From contig NZ_CP102951.1 in assembly GCF_024741815.1 (NCBI RefSeq), positions 3,734,001-3,798,000 of the forward strand: a stretch of 64,000 nucleotides of DNA. Direction: 5' to 3'. Both the position numbers and the translations under genes were made by a program. Shown here piece after piece: positions 17,978 to 29,757 of this stretch (position 1 is the first letter of the stretch; every line of letters begins with the position of its first letter). The notes below the pieces were generated by a model. It worked only from the letters and a program-made list of their open reading frames with translations, was not told the DNA's origin and did not search any database. The stretch is from Pseudomonas sp. LS1212 (lineage in GTDB: Bacteria > Pseudomonadota > Gammaproteobacteria > Pseudomonadales > Pseudomonadaceae).

Positions 17978-18142
17978 AGACTCACAAGCATGGTAACAGC
18001 ACCGGGCGGCGCGACAAGGCGAGCGATTATACCGGGACCGGTGTCGACCGCCAGCCGCTATGCTTGATATGTATCAAGACTGCTTTTGTTGGGGGACATC
18101 CATAGTTGTGCATTCGTTGCCACATTTAGGGAGTTCACGATC

Positions 18143-19003
18143 ATGCAAGCCGTCCGCAGCATTCTGGTGATACTCGACCCCGAACACACCCATGGCCTGG
18201 CATTGAACCGGGCGAAACTGATCGCCAAGGCGACCCAGGCGCGCCTGCACCTGCTGATGTGCGACAAGAAGCAGGATCACAGCGCCCAGCTCGCCTTTCT
18301 GAAAAACGAAATGCTCGATGATGGCTTCGACGCCACAACCGAACAGGCCTGGCATGGCTCGATCCACGAAACCATCGTCTCTGCCCAGCAGGCCGAAGGT
18401 TGTGGGCTGGTGATCAAGCAGCACCGCCCCGACAGCCCGCTGAAAAAAGCCCTGCTCACGCCTGAGGACTGGAAACTGCTGCGCTACTGCCCTTGCGCCG
18501 TGCTGATGGTCAAGACCGACAAGCCCTGGACGGGCGGCGTGATCCTGGCCGCCGTGGATGTGGGCAATACCGATGAAGAACACCGCCACCTGCACGCCAA
18601 CATCATCGACCACGGCTATCAAATTGCCAGCATGGCCAAGGCCGAGCTCCATGTCATCAGCGCCCACCCCTCGCCAATGCTCTCAGCGGCGGACCCGGTG
18701 TATCAGCTCAAGGAAACCATCGAGGCGCGTTATCGCGAACAGTGCCAGGCGTTCCAGTCCGAGTTCGATATAGATGACGACCATTTGCACATCGCCGAAG
18801 GTCCGGCCGATGTGTTGATACCCTATACGGCGCACAAGCTGGGTGCTGCCGTTACTGTCATCGGCACGGTGGCGCGCACGGGGATTTCCGGCGCGTTGAT
18901 CGGCAACACCGCCGAGGTGGTGCTCGATGCGCTGGAAAGTGATGTGCTGGTGCTCAAGACCCAGGAGATCATTGATCATTTGGTGGAGGTGGCCCGCGGT
19001 TAG
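18143..19003 (+). CDS. tandem universal stress protein (UspE-like)
   Basis: 286-aa cytoplasmic protein with two Usp domains (about 1-140 and 150-286). The second ends in the nucleotide-binding-type stretch GTVARTGISGALIGNTAEVV. Start is ATG 18143 (MQAVRSILVIL) behind AGGGAG; the frame extends upstream without support. Stress or anaerobic induction is typical of the family; no operator was identified here. Confidence 0.88.
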   Translation: MQAVRSILVILDPEHTHGLALNRAKLIAKATQARLHLLMCDKKQDHSAQLAFLKNEMLDDGFDATTEQAWHGSIHETIVSAQQAEGCGLVIKQHRPDSPLKKALLTPEDWKLLRYCPCAVLMVKTDKPWTGGVILAAVDVGNTDEEHRHLHANIIDHGYQIASMAKAELHVISAHPSPMLSAADPVYQLKETIEARYREQCQAFQSEFDIDDDHLHIAEGPADVLIPYTAHKLGAAVTVIGTVARTGISGALIGNTAEVVLDALESDVLVLKTQEIIDHLVEVARG

Positions 19004-19011
19004 GCAGGGCC

Positions 19012-19105
19012 GGCCTCATCGCCGGCAAGCCGGCTCCCACAGGGTTCACCGCAGACTACTGTGGGAGCGGGCCGGGCGGCGTTTCGCTTGCCCGCGATGA
19101 GGCCC
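19012..19105. repeat. REP doublet with a disrupted right half
   Basis: The left half runs from GGCCTCATC (19012-19020) into CTCCCACAGG. The right half is its inverted copy ending GATGAGGCC (19097-19105), but about 14 extra bases (19069-19082 region) split the core compared with the intact element at 24307-24408. It lies between convergent genes. Confidence 0.8.
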
Positions 19106-19112
19106 TCAAATC

Positions 19113-19580
19113 CTACCCCAAGGCATCCTTGAGAAACCCCGGCGCGATATACCGCTGATAATGCGCCTCGGACAGCAGGAAAAATTCCCGATCAATGGCA
19201 TCGCGTAATTGCGGCAATTCCCACTCGCGAAACTCCGGCATCAACACCATGCCATAAGCCTCGAGCTGGTTGATCACCCGCGCCCCCCGGGCAATCAGCT
19301 GATACGCCCAGCAGTATTCCGACTGCTGCGGCACGAAGCGAATCTTGCGCTGCTCCAGTTGCAAACGCAGTTTCGAGCGGTCGAACACCTCCAGCTTGCC
19401 GGCCATCACCTGCACCAGCAATTGCTCCAGGCGCAGCCATACCGCACGCTTCTCGTCCTCGTTGTAGCCGTTCCAGTTGATCACTTCATGGTGGAAGCGC
19501 TTGCAGCCACGGCACACGAGGTCCCCGTAAACGGTTGAACAAAGGCCGACGCACGGCGTCTTGATGGACTGATTGGACAT
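19113..19580 (-). CDS. DUF1289-family protein
   Basis: 155-aa cytoplasmic protein with the DUF1289 cysteine motif near the N-terminus (TPCVGLCSTVYGDLVCRGCK, residues about 8-27), which probably binds a metal. The remaining 120 residues are helical and of unknown function. ATG 19580 (MSNQSIKTP) is the likely start; an upstream TTG would extend it by nine poorly supported residues. Confidence 0.82.
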   Translation of the reverse strand: MSNQSIKTPCVGLCSTVYGDLVCRGCKRFHHEVINWNGYNEDEKRAVWLRLEQLLVQVMAGKLEVFDRSKLRLQLEQRKIRFVPQQSEYCWAYQLIARGARVINQLEAYGMVLMPEFREWELPQLRDAIDREFFLLSEAHYQRYIAPGFLKDALG

Positions 19581-19982
19581 GAGGGCAGGTGCTGAGCGAT
19601 CGAACAAGCGACCATGTTAGCCCTTTGTCTAACCAGGGTCACGCCAGAAGTCTGCCCTGGCAACTTACCTTTATCGCGTTTTTACCGTAGAATCATGCAG
19701 CCTTTTTAGGCGCCAAATGTCCGTTAGAAGCTGTTTTCAAAGCGTCACGAGCACAGTTGATCCAGCAGAGCGGTGTTGACCCGGGAAATTCGCCCTCGAA
19801 TCTCCCGCGCCAGCCCTCATCAGCCCGCCGTTCTGCAGGCGTAAAACTTTGAAAGCAGCTTCTGTAAGGATTTCCTGTAACCCTGGCTAAGCGGCCCAAA
19901 AAGCCACGCAGCGCATGGGTACATGAATTTCTGGATGAGCGTCCCGGACACCCATTTGGGACCACTGATGAGGGTAATAACT
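19581..19982 (+). promoter_or_regulatory. acnB upstream and leader region with long-range hairpin (19727-19742 / 19847-19862)
   Basis: 402 bp without a gene. GAAGCTGTTTTCAAAG (19727-19742) is complementary to CTTTGAAAGCAGCTTC (19847-19862) at 15 of 16 positions, the exception being a possible G-U pair. This would close a roughly 136-nt RNA domain upstream of acnB. Aconitase mRNAs are known targets of iron-responsive control in bacteria, so a regulatory leader is plausible. No promoter was assigned. Confidence 0.5.
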
Positions 19983-22592
19983 GTGCTTGAAGCCTACCGC
20001 AAACACATCGAAGAGCGTGCCGCCCAGGGTATCGTGCCCCAGCCGCTTAACGCCGAACAAACAGCAGGCCTGGTCGAGCTGCTGAAGAATCCCCCTGCTG
20101 GCGAAGAAGCCGTCCTCGTCGACCTGATCACCAACTGCGTTCCACCAGGCGTGGACGAAGCCGCCTACGTCAAGGCCGGTTTCCTGTCTGCCGTGGCCAA
20201 AGGTGAAGCCAAGTCCCCCCTGATCGATAAAAAGCGCGCCGCTGAGCTGCTGGGCACCATGCAAGGCGGTTACAACATCGCCACCCTGGTCGAGCTGCTG
20301 GACGACGCCGAGCTGGCACCTGTTGCCGCCGAAGAGCTCAAGCACACCCTGCTGATGTTCGATGCGTTCCACGACGTGGCCGAAAAAGCCAAGGCCGGCA
20401 ACGTCAACGCCAAGGCCGTGCTGCAGTCCTGGGCCGACGGCGAGTGGTTCAAGAACCGTCCGACCCTGGCCGACAAGATCAGCCTGCGCGTGTTCAAGGT
20501 CACTGGCGAAACCAACACCGACGACCTGTCCCCTGCGCCGGACGCCTGGTCGCGCCCTGACATCCCGCTGCACGCCCTGGCCATGCTGAAAATGGCCCGC
20601 GACGGCATCGTGCCGGACGAGCAAGGCGTGACCGGCCCGATGAAGCAGATCGAAGAGATGCGCGGCCAGGGCTTCCCGATCGCCTACGTCGGTGACGTGG
20701 TCGGTACCGGTTCTTCGCGGAAGTCGGCGACCAACTCGGTACTGTGGTTCTTCGGCGACGACATCCCTTACGTGCCGAACAAGCGCGGCGGTGGTTTCTG
20801 CTTCGGCTCCAAGATCGCCCCGATCTTCTACAACACCATGGAAGACGCCGGCGCCCTGCCGATCGAATTCGATGTGTCGAACATGCACATGGGCGACGTG
20901 ATCGACCTGTACCCGCACGCCGGCAAGGTCTGCAAGCACGGCAGCCTTGATGTCATCACCACCTTCGAAATGAAAACCCCGGTGCTGCTGGACGAAGTCC
21001 GCGCCGGCGGCCGTATCCCGCTGATCGTCGGCCGTGGCCTGACCGAGAAGGCGCGCGCCGAGCTGGGCCTGGGCCCAACCGACCTGTTCAAGCTGCCTGA
21101 AGCTCCGGTCGACACCGGCAAGGGCTACACCCTGGCGCAGAAGATGGTCGGCAAGGCCTGCGGCCTGCCAGCTGGCAAGGGCGTACGCCCAGGCACCTAC
21201 TGCGAACCGAAGATGACCACCGTCGGCTCCCAGGACACCACTGGCCCGATGACCCGCGACGAGCTGAAAGACCTGGCGTGCCTGGGCTTCTCCGCCGACC
21301 TGGTCATGCAGTCGTTCTGCCACACCGCTGCCTACCCGAAGCCAATCGACGTCACCACCCACCACACCCTGCCGGATTTCATCCGCACCCGTGGCGGCGT
21401 GTCCCTGCGTCCAGGCGACGGCATCATCCACAGCTGGCTGAACCGCATGCTGCTGCCGGACACCGTCGGCACCGGTGGTGACTCGCACACCCGCTTCCCG
21501 ATCGGCATCTCCTTCCCGGCCGGTTCCGGCCTGGTCGCCTTCGCCGCGGCAACCGGCGTGATGCCACTGGACATGCCGGAGTCGGTACTGGTGCGCTTCA
21601 AGGGCAAACTGCAACCGGGCATCACCCTGCGTGACCTGGTGCATGCCATCCCTTACTACGGCATCAAGCACGGCCTGCTGACCGTCGAGAAGAAAGGCAA
21701 GATCAACGCCTTCTCCGGCCGCATCCTGGAAATCGAAGGCCTGGACGACCTGACCGTCGAGCAAGCCTTCGAACTGTCCGACGCCTCGGCCGAACGTTCC
21801 GCGGCCGGTTGCACCATCAAGCTGCCGGAAAAGGCCATCGCCGAGTACCTGAAGTCGAACATCACCCTGCTGCGCTGGATGATCAGCGAAGGCTACGGCG
21901 ATGCCCGCACCATGGAGCGTCGCGCCCAGGCGATGGAAGCCTGGCTGGCCGACCCGCAGCTGCTGGAAGCCGACAAGGACGCCGAGTACGCCGAGGTCAT
22001 CGAGATCGACCTGGCCGACATCAAGGAGCCGGTGCTCTGCGCGCCGAACGACCCGGACGACGCACGCCTGCTGTCCACCGTTCAAGGCCAGAAGATCGAC
22101 GAAGTGTTCATCGGTTCGTGCATGACCAACATCGGTCACTTCCGCGCGGCCGGTAAACTGCTGGATCAGGTCAAGGGTCAGCTGCCCACCCGTCTGTGGC
22201 TGTCGCCGCCGACCAAGATGGACGCTCACCAACTGACCGAAGAGGGCTACTACGGCATCTACGGCAAGGCTGGCGCGCGCATGGAAATGCCGGGCTGCTC
22301 GCTGTGCATGGGTAACCAGGCACGCGTCGAACCGAACTCCACCGTGGTCTCGACTTCGACCCGTAACTTCCCGAACCGCCTGGGCGATGGTGCCAACGTG
22401 TACCTGGCTTCTGCCGAACTGGCCGCTGTCGCGTCCATCCTCGGCAAGCTGCCAACCGTCGAAGAGTACATGGAGTACGCCGGCAAGATCGACAGCATGG
22501 CGGCCGATGTCTACCGCTACCTGAGCTTCGACCAGATCGCCGAGTTCCGTGAAGCGGCGGCGAACGCCAACATCCCGGTCGTTCAAGCGTAA
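19983..22592 (+). CDS. acnB: aconitate hydratase B
   Basis: [4Fe-4S] enzyme of the TCA cycle interconverting citrate and isocitrate; AcnB proteins can also bind mRNA when the cluster is lost. The 869-aa product has the N-terminal HEAT-like domain (1-160), the swivel domain (about 165-380) and the catalytic core with cluster cysteines in GSCMTNIGH and GCSLCMGNQ. I chose the GTG at 19983 (read as MLEAYRKHIEER), which matches family N-termini and has GAGGG upstream; the ATG at 19923 does not. Confidence 0.96.
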   Translation: MLEAYRKHIEERAAQGIVPQPLNAEQTAGLVELLKNPPAGEEAVLVDLITNCVPPGVDEAAYVKAGFLSAVAKGEAKSPLIDKKRAAELLGTMQGGYNIATLVELLDDAELAPVAAEELKHTLLMFDAFHDVAEKAKAGNVNAKAVLQSWADGEWFKNRPTLADKISLRVFKVTGETNTDDLSPAPDAWSRPDIPLHALAMLKMARDGIVPDEQGVTGPMKQIEEMRGQGFPIAYVGDVVGTGSSRKSATNSVLWFFGDDIPYVPNKRGGGFCFGSKIAPIFYNTMEDAGALPIEFDVSNMHMGDVIDLYPHAGKVCKHGSLDVITTFEMKTPVLLDEVRAGGRIPLIVGRGLTEKARAELGLGPTDLFKLPEAPVDTGKGYTLAQKMVGKACGLPAGKGVRPGTYCEPKMTTVGSQDTTGPMTRDELKDLACLGFSADLVMQSFCHTAAYPKPIDVTTHHTLPDFIRTRGGVSLRPGDGIIHSWLNRMLLPDTVGTGGDSHTRFPIGISFPAGSGLVAFAAATGVMPLDMPESVLVRFKGKLQPGITLRDLVHAIPYYGIKHGLLTVEKKGKINAFSGRILEIEGLDDLTVEQAFELSDASAERSAAGCTIKLPEKAIAEYLKSNITLLRWMISEGYGDARTMERRAQAMEAWLADPQLLEADKDAEYAEVIEIDLADIKEPVLCAPNDPDDARLLSTVQGQKIDEVFIGSCMTNIGHFRAAGKLLDQVKGQLPTRLWLSPPTKMDAHQLTEEGYYGIYGKAGARMEMPGCSLCMGNQARVEPNSTVVSTSTRNFPNRLGDGANVYLASAELAAVASILGKLPTVEEYMEYAGKIDSMAADVYRYLSFDQIAEFREAAANANIPVVQA

Positions 22593-22610
22593 CGAAACAC
22601 CGCGTTGAAA

Positions 22611-22638
22611 AAGCCCCGCCATCTGGCGGGGCTTTTTT
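22611..22638 (+). terminator. Rho-independent terminator of acnB
   Basis: AAGCCCCGCC (22611-22620) pairs with GGCGGGGCTT (22625-22634) around a 4-nt loop, followed by a T-run to 22638. It begins 18 bp after the acnB stop. Confidence 0.93.
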
Positions 22639-22664
22639 ATGCCTGGCAGTTGGAATGCAATCCC

Positions 22665-22787
22665 TGTAGCCGCTGCCGCAGGCTGCGCTCGCGTGCGAAG
22701 CAGGCGCAAGATCTTGAGATCGCCAAGGGAGCCCCTGCGGGACTCCAGCGTCGCAGCGGCGCACCGAGCCTGACGGCAGCGGCTACA
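22665..22787. repeat. type-B palindromic repeat (GTAGCCGCTGCC family) after acnB
   Basis: TGTAGCCGCTGCCGCAGGCT at the left and an inverted copy ending GGCAGCGGCTACA at the right enclose about 85 bp. Similar elements lie at 36258-36375 and 59101-59207. They differ in core from the GGCTTGCCAGCGAT family. Confidence 0.75.
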
Positions 22788-22809
22788 AGGATCGCGGCGA
22801 CTCCAAATC

Positions 22810-24294
22810 TCAGATCACAAACAAATCCATGAACCGGTTGACCGGCGTCGCCTCTAACCTCGCCTGATCCTTGCATAACGCAAAAATCTCAGCCGACCGC
22901 TGCGCCGCAAACCGCGTCGCCAGGTTGGCCTTGAACTTGTCTTCCAGCAAGGGAATCCCCTCGCCACGACGCCGCCGATGACCAATCGGATACTCGACCA
23001 CAACCTGCCCGGTACTGGAACCATCCCTGAAGAACACCTGCATCGCGTTGGCGATCGAGCGTTTGTCGGCCTCCAGGTATTCACGTGTAAAGCGCGGTTC
23101 TTCGACGATGACCATCTTGGCGCGCAACTCGTCGATGATCGGATGGGCCGCATGAAAATCATCTTCGTAATGCTCGGCCACCAGATCGCCGAAGGCCAGC
23201 GGTACGGCGGTCATGTACTGGATGCAGTGGTCGCGGTCGGCGGCATTGGCCAGCGGGCCGACCTTGGAGATGATGCGGATCGCCGACTCATGAGTGGTAA
23301 TGACAATCCTGTCGATTTCATGCAGGCGATCCTTGACCTGCGGGTGCAGGGTCACGGCAGCTTCGCAGGCGGTTTGCGCGTGGAACTCGGCCGGGAAGCT
23401 GATCTTGAACAGCACGTTTTCCATCACGTAGGTGCCGAATGCCTGAGAGAAACTGAATTGGCGCTTGTCTTCAGGCTTGAGCGCCAGGTCCTTGTTGGTG
23501 TGACTGAACAGCACGTCGTAGAAGCCCCACTGTGGCGTGGTCAGCACGCTCGGGACTCCCATTTCGCCACGCATGGCGATATCGGCAAGACGCACGCCAC
23601 GACTGCTGGCATCGCCCGCCGCCCAGGACTTGCGGGAACCGGCATTGGGCGCGTGGCGATAGGTGCGCAGGGCCTGGCCGTCGACAAAGGCATGGGACAG
23701 TGCCGACAGCAACTGTTCGCGGCTGGCGCCCATCAGTCTGGCGCAGACGGCGGTGGAGGCGACCTTGACCAGAATCACGTGGTCCAGGCCGACTCGGTTG
23801 AATGAGTTCTCCAACGCCATCACGCCCTGGATCTCGTGGGCCATGATCATCGCTTCGAGGACGGTGCGCAGGGTCAGCGGCGGCTCGCCATTGGCCACGC
23901 GCTTTTGCGACAGATGGTCGGCGACCGCGAGAATGCCGCCGAGATTATCGGACGGGTGCCCCCATTCGGCAGCCAGCCAGGTGTCGTTGTAATCGAGCCA
24001 GCGGACGATGCAGCCGATGTCCCAGGCGGCCTTGACCGGGTCGAGACAAAAGCGAGTGCCGGGCACACGAGCGCCATACGGCACGAGGGTGCCTTCCACG
24101 ATCGGGCCCAGGTGTTTGGTGCATTCGGGGAAGCGCAGGGCCAGCAGGCCGCAGCCCAGGGTATCCATGAGGCAGTTGCGGGCGGTATCGAGGGCTTCCG
24201 GGGATTGGATCCTGTAGTTCAGGACGTAGTCGGCGATGTCCTGCAGGACCTGGTCGTAGTCGGGGCGGATGTTCAGATCAACGTTGGCGCTCAT
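22810..24294 (-). CDS. prpD: 2-methylcitrate dehydratase PrpD
   Basis: MmgE/PrpD-family dehydratase of propionyl-CoA catabolism. The 494-aa product begins MSANVDLNIRPDYDQVL at ATG 24294 with GAGGG upstream; the open frame before it is REP sequence. Family regions GCGLLALRFPEC and DASSRGVRLADIAM are recognisable. It is the last gene of the prp operon, after a 45-bp perfect inverted repeat. PrpD coexists here with AcnD/PrpF, which do the same dehydration by another route, an arrangement known in pseudomonads. Confidence 0.93.
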   Translation of the reverse strand: MSANVDLNIRPDYDQVLQDIADYVLNYRIQSPEALDTARNCLMDTLGCGLLALRFPECTKHLGPIVEGTLVPYGARVPGTRFCLDPVKAAWDIGCIVRWLDYNDTWLAAEWGHPSDNLGGILAVADHLSQKRVANGEPPLTLRTVLEAMIMAHEIQGVMALENSFNRVGLDHVILVKVASTAVCARLMGASREQLLSALSHAFVDGQALRTYRHAPNAGSRKSWAAGDASSRGVRLADIAMRGEMGVPSVLTTPQWGFYDVLFSHTNKDLALKPEDKRQFSFSQAFGTYVMENVLFKISFPAEFHAQTACEAAVTLHPQVKDRLHEIDRIVITTHESAIRIISKVGPLANAADRDHCIQYMTAVPLAFGDLVAEHYEDDFHAAHPIIDELRAKMVIVEEPRFTREYLEADKRSIANAMQVFFRDGSSTGQVVVEYPIGHRRRRGEGIPLLEDKFKANLATRFAAQRSAEIFALCKDQARLEATPVNRFMDLFVI

Positions 24295-24306
24295 CTTCGA
24301 ACCCTC

Positions 24307-24408
24307 TATTGCCTGTTCGGGCCTCATCGCGGGCAAGCCCGCTCCCACAGGTTTAGCACAGTCCCTGTGGGAGCGGGCTTGCCCGCGATGAGGCCCGAAC
24401 AGGCAATA
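24307..24408. repeat. perfect 45-bp inverted repeat (REP doublet) between prpF and prpD
   Basis: Arms 24307-24351 and 24364-24408 are exactly complementary over 45 bp and separated by 12 nt. The inner part is a REP core (GCGGGCAAGCCCGCTCCCAC); perfect symmetry also covers the outer TATTGCCTGTTCGGGCCTC. It should form an extremely stable hairpin in the prp mRNA just before the prpD ribosome-binding site. Confidence 0.95.
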
Positions 24409-24439
24409 AAGAATCCCTCCACAGAGTCCGAGGCGACCT

Positions 24440-25630
24440 TTAGACCGAATCCCCCGGCACTCGCACCCAACCTTCCATCAACACCCGCGCACTGCGGCTC
24501 ATGATGGCCTTGGTCACGGTCCATTCACCATTGATCCGGCTGGCCTCGGCCCCCACGCGCAAGGTGCCCGAAGGATGACCGAAGCGCACCGCGACACGTG
24601 AACCGCCACCGGCAGCCAGGTTCACCAGCGTGCCGGGAATCGCGGCAGCGGTGCCGATGGCGACGGCCGCCGTCCCCATCATGGCGTGGTGCAGCTTGCC
24701 CATGGACAGCGCGCGCACGAGCAGGTCCACGTCCCCCGCCGCTACCGGCTTGCCACTGGAGGCAAGGTAGTCGGCCGGCCCGGCGACGAAGGCAACCTTG
24801 GGCGTGTGCTGGCGCGTGGCGGCTTCATCGATGTCCTGGATCAGGCCCATGCGCAAAGCACCGTAGGCACGGATGGTCTCGAACATGAGCAGCGCCCTGG
24901 CGTCGCCGTTGATCGCATCCTGCAGTTCAGTACCCGTGTAGCCGATGTCTTGCGCATTGACGAAGATCGTCGGGATGCCGGCATTGATCATCGTCGCCTT
25001 GAGCGTACCGACACCCGGCACCTCGAGGTCATCCACCAAGTTGCCGGTGGGGAACATCGAGCCGCCCGCGCCTTCTTCGTCGGCAGCCGGGTCCATGAAT
25101 TCGAGCTGGACTTCGGCGGCGGGAAAGGTCACGCCGTCGAGCTCGAAGTCACCGGTTTCCTGGACCGCACCATCGGTGATGGGCACATGCGCGATGATGG
25201 TCTTGCCGATGTTGGCTTGCCAGATGCGCACGGTCGCCATGCCGTTTTGCGGAATGCGCTCGGCATCGACCAACCCGGCGCTGATGGCAAACGAACCGAC
25301 CGCCGCCGACAGGTTGCCGCAGTTGCCGCTCCAGTCGACGAAAGCCTTGTCGATCGACACTTGGCCGAACAGGTAGTCGACGTCGTGGTTGGGCTTGCTG
25401 CTTTTGGCGAGGATGACCGTCTTGCTGGTGCTGGAGGTCGCCCCGCCCATGCCATCGATCTGCTTGCCATAGGGGTCGGGGCTGCCGATCACGCGCAGCA
25501 GCAGTGCATCGCGGGCCGGGCCCGGAACCTGTGCACGCTCGGGCAAATCCTGCAGACGGAAGAACACGCCTTTGCTGGTGCCGCCACGAATGTAGGTGGC
25601 GGGAACTTTGATCTGGGGAACGTGAGCCAT
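24440..25630 (-). CDS. prpF: 2-methylaconitate cis-trans isomerase PrpF (AcnD accessory protein)
   Basis: 396-aa DAP-epimerase-fold isomerase that works with AcnD in methylcitrate catabolism. The N-terminal IRGGTSKGVFFRLQDLP is the family signature, and MGGATSSTSKTVI and GNCGNLSAAVG follow. It starts at ATG 25630. It sits between acnD and prpD and is separated from both by REP elements. Confidence 0.94.
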   Translation of the reverse strand: MAHVPQIKVPATYIRGGTSKGVFFRLQDLPERAQVPGPARDALLLRVIGSPDPYGKQIDGMGGATSSTSKTVILAKSSKPNHDVDYLFGQVSIDKAFVDWSGNCGNLSAAVGSFAISAGLVDAERIPQNGMATVRIWQANIGKTIIAHVPITDGAVQETGDFELDGVTFPAAEVQLEFMDPAADEEGAGGSMFPTGNLVDDLEVPGVGTLKATMINAGIPTIFVNAQDIGYTGTELQDAINGDARALLMFETIRAYGALRMGLIQDIDEAATRQHTPKVAFVAGPADYLASSGKPVAAGDVDLLVRALSMGKLHHAMMGTAAVAIGTAAAIPGTLVNLAAGGGSRVAVRFGHPSGTLRVGAEASRINGEWTVTKAIMSRSARVLMEGWVRVPGDSV

Positions 25631-25650
25631 GGGAATCTTGTCCTGTTAGG

Positions 25651-25759
25651 CCCCGTGGGAGCCGGCTTGCCGGCGATTGCATCAATGCGGTGCGCAGGGC
25701 AGACCGCATCGTCAGCATCGCTGGCAAGTCGAGTCGTCGAACCGCAGCTCCCACAGGGG
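25651..25759. repeat. REP pair between acnD and prpF
   Basis: A left half (CCCGTGGGAGCCGGCTTGCC) and a degenerate inverted right half (CGAACCGCAGCTCCCACAGG) flank a 60-bp spacer. The right core is altered (GGCAAGTCGAGTCG). Confidence 0.7.
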
Positions 25760-25780
25760 GGTTGTCTTTAACTCAAATGA

Positions 25781-28372
<2,592 letters not shown>

Positions 28373-28409
28373 GGCGCTGGGACTCAATCACGGTAGGGTC
28401 GGAGGGGAG

Positions 28410-28562
28410 CAGGCTTGCCCTCCCCTGTGGGGGCCGGCTTGCCTCTCCTGTGGGAGCTGGCTTGCCAGCGATGGCATCGACGCGGAGCATCAGTCAGACC
28501 GCGTCGTCAGCATCGCCGGCAAGCCAGCTCCCACAGTGGAGACAAGCCAGCTCCCACAGGAG
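28410..28562. repeat. REP cluster between prpC and acnD
   Basis: Four REP-type halves are packed in 150 bp: CCTGTGGGGGCCGGCTTGCC, CCTGTGGGAGCTGGCTTGCC, and two inverted halves with GGCAAGCCAGCTCCCACAG, the last preceded by a partial copy. It is more complex than a simple doublet and suggests repeated local duplication. Confidence 0.8.
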
Positions 28563-28585
28563 TTGACAGCCCCTCCCCCGGCAAA

Positions 28586-29713
28586 TCAGCGTTGTTCGAT
28601 TGGCACGAACTTGCGCTGTTCGACGCCGGTGTACTCGGCGCTCGGGCGGATGATGCGGTTGTTGGCGCGCTGCTCGAACACGTGAGCGGCCCAGCCGGTC
28701 AGGCGCGAACACACGAAGATCGGCGTGAACAGCTTGGTCGGGATGCCCATGAAGTGGTACGCCGATGCATGGTAGAAGTCAGCGTTGGGGAACAGTTTCT
28801 TCTGTTCCCACATGGTCTTGTCGATGGCTTCGGAGACCGGGAACAGCACGGTATCGCCAACTTCTTCAGCCAGCTTCTTCGACCAGCCCTTGATCACCTC
28901 GTTACGCGGATCGCTGTCTTTGTAGATCGCGTGGCCGAAGCCCATGATCTTGTCCTTGCGCTCAAGCATGCCGAGGGTGCCTTTGATCGCCTCTTCGGGT
29001 GAGCTGAAGCGTTCGATCATCTCCATCGCCGCTTCGTTGGCGCCGCCATGCAGCGGGCCGCGCAGCGAACCGATAGCGGCGGTCACGCAGGAGAACAGGT
29101 CCGACAGAGTCGATGCGCAAACGCGTGCGGTGAAGGTCGAAGCGTTGAATTCGTGTTCTGCGTAGAGAATCAGCGAAACGTCCATGACCTTGCGGTGCAA
29201 CTCGCTCGGCTTCTTGTCGTGCAGCAGGTGCAGGAAGTGCCCGCCGATGGACTCTTCGTCGGTCACGCAGTCGATGCGTACGTTGTCGTGACTGAAGCGA
29301 TACCAGTAGCACATGATCGCCGGGAACGCGGCCAGCATCCGGTCGGTGACGTCGTGCTGACGGGAGAAATCCTGCTCCGGCTCGATATTGCCCAGGAACG
29401 ACGCGCCAGTGCGCATCACGTCCATCGGGTGCGCATCGGCAGGAATGCGCTCGAGCACTTCCTTCAAGGCTTGCGGCAGGTCGCGCAGGGTGCGCAGCTT
29501 GCCCATGTAGCCAGCCAGTTGCGCCTTGCTCGGCAGGTCGCCGTACAGCAGCAGATAAGCGACCTCTTCAAAGCGCGCGTCGGCGGCCAGTTCACGCACG
29601 TCATAGCCGCGGTAGGTCAGGCCGGCACCGGCCTGGCCGACTGTCGACAATGCGGTCTGCCCGGCTACCTGGCCACGCAGGCCCGCGCCACTCAAAACTT
29701 TTGCTTCGGCCAT
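28586..29713 (-). CDS. prpC: 2-methylcitrate synthase PrpC
   Basis: Condenses propionyl-CoA with oxaloacetate. The 375-aa citrate-synthase-fold product has the catalytic His regions LHGGANEAAM and FGHAIYKDSDPR. Start is ATG 29713 (MAEAKVLSG) with GGAGAAAG upstream; the frame's earlier TTG is unlikely. It is shorter than housekeeping citrate synthase (about 430 aa) and lies in the prp operon, which supports PrpC over GltA. Confidence 0.95.
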   Translation of the reverse strand: MAEAKVLSGAGLRGQVAGQTALSTVGQAGAGLTYRGYDVRELAADARFEEVAYLLLYGDLPSKAQLAGYMGKLRTLRDLPQALKEVLERIPADAHPMDVMRTGASFLGNIEPEQDFSRQHDVTDRMLAAFPAIMCYWYRFSHDNVRIDCVTDEESIGGHFLHLLHDKKPSELHRKVMDVSLILYAEHEFNASTFTARVCASTLSDLFSCVTAAIGSLRGPLHGGANEAAMEMIERFSSPEEAIKGTLGMLERKDKIMGFGHAIYKDSDPRNEVIKGWSKKLAEEVGDTVLFPVSEAIDKTMWEQKKLFPNADFYHASAYHFMGIPTKLFTPIFVCSRLTGWAAHVFEQRANNRIIRPSAEYTGVEQRKFVPIEQR

Positions 29714-29757
29714 TGCTTTCTCCAATCTTGAATTTGTTATGGGGAACGGCGCCCGAT

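Noticed and set aside
19887..22709. 940-codon minus-strand frame over acnB
   Set aside because: Antisense shadow of acnB with no domain features.
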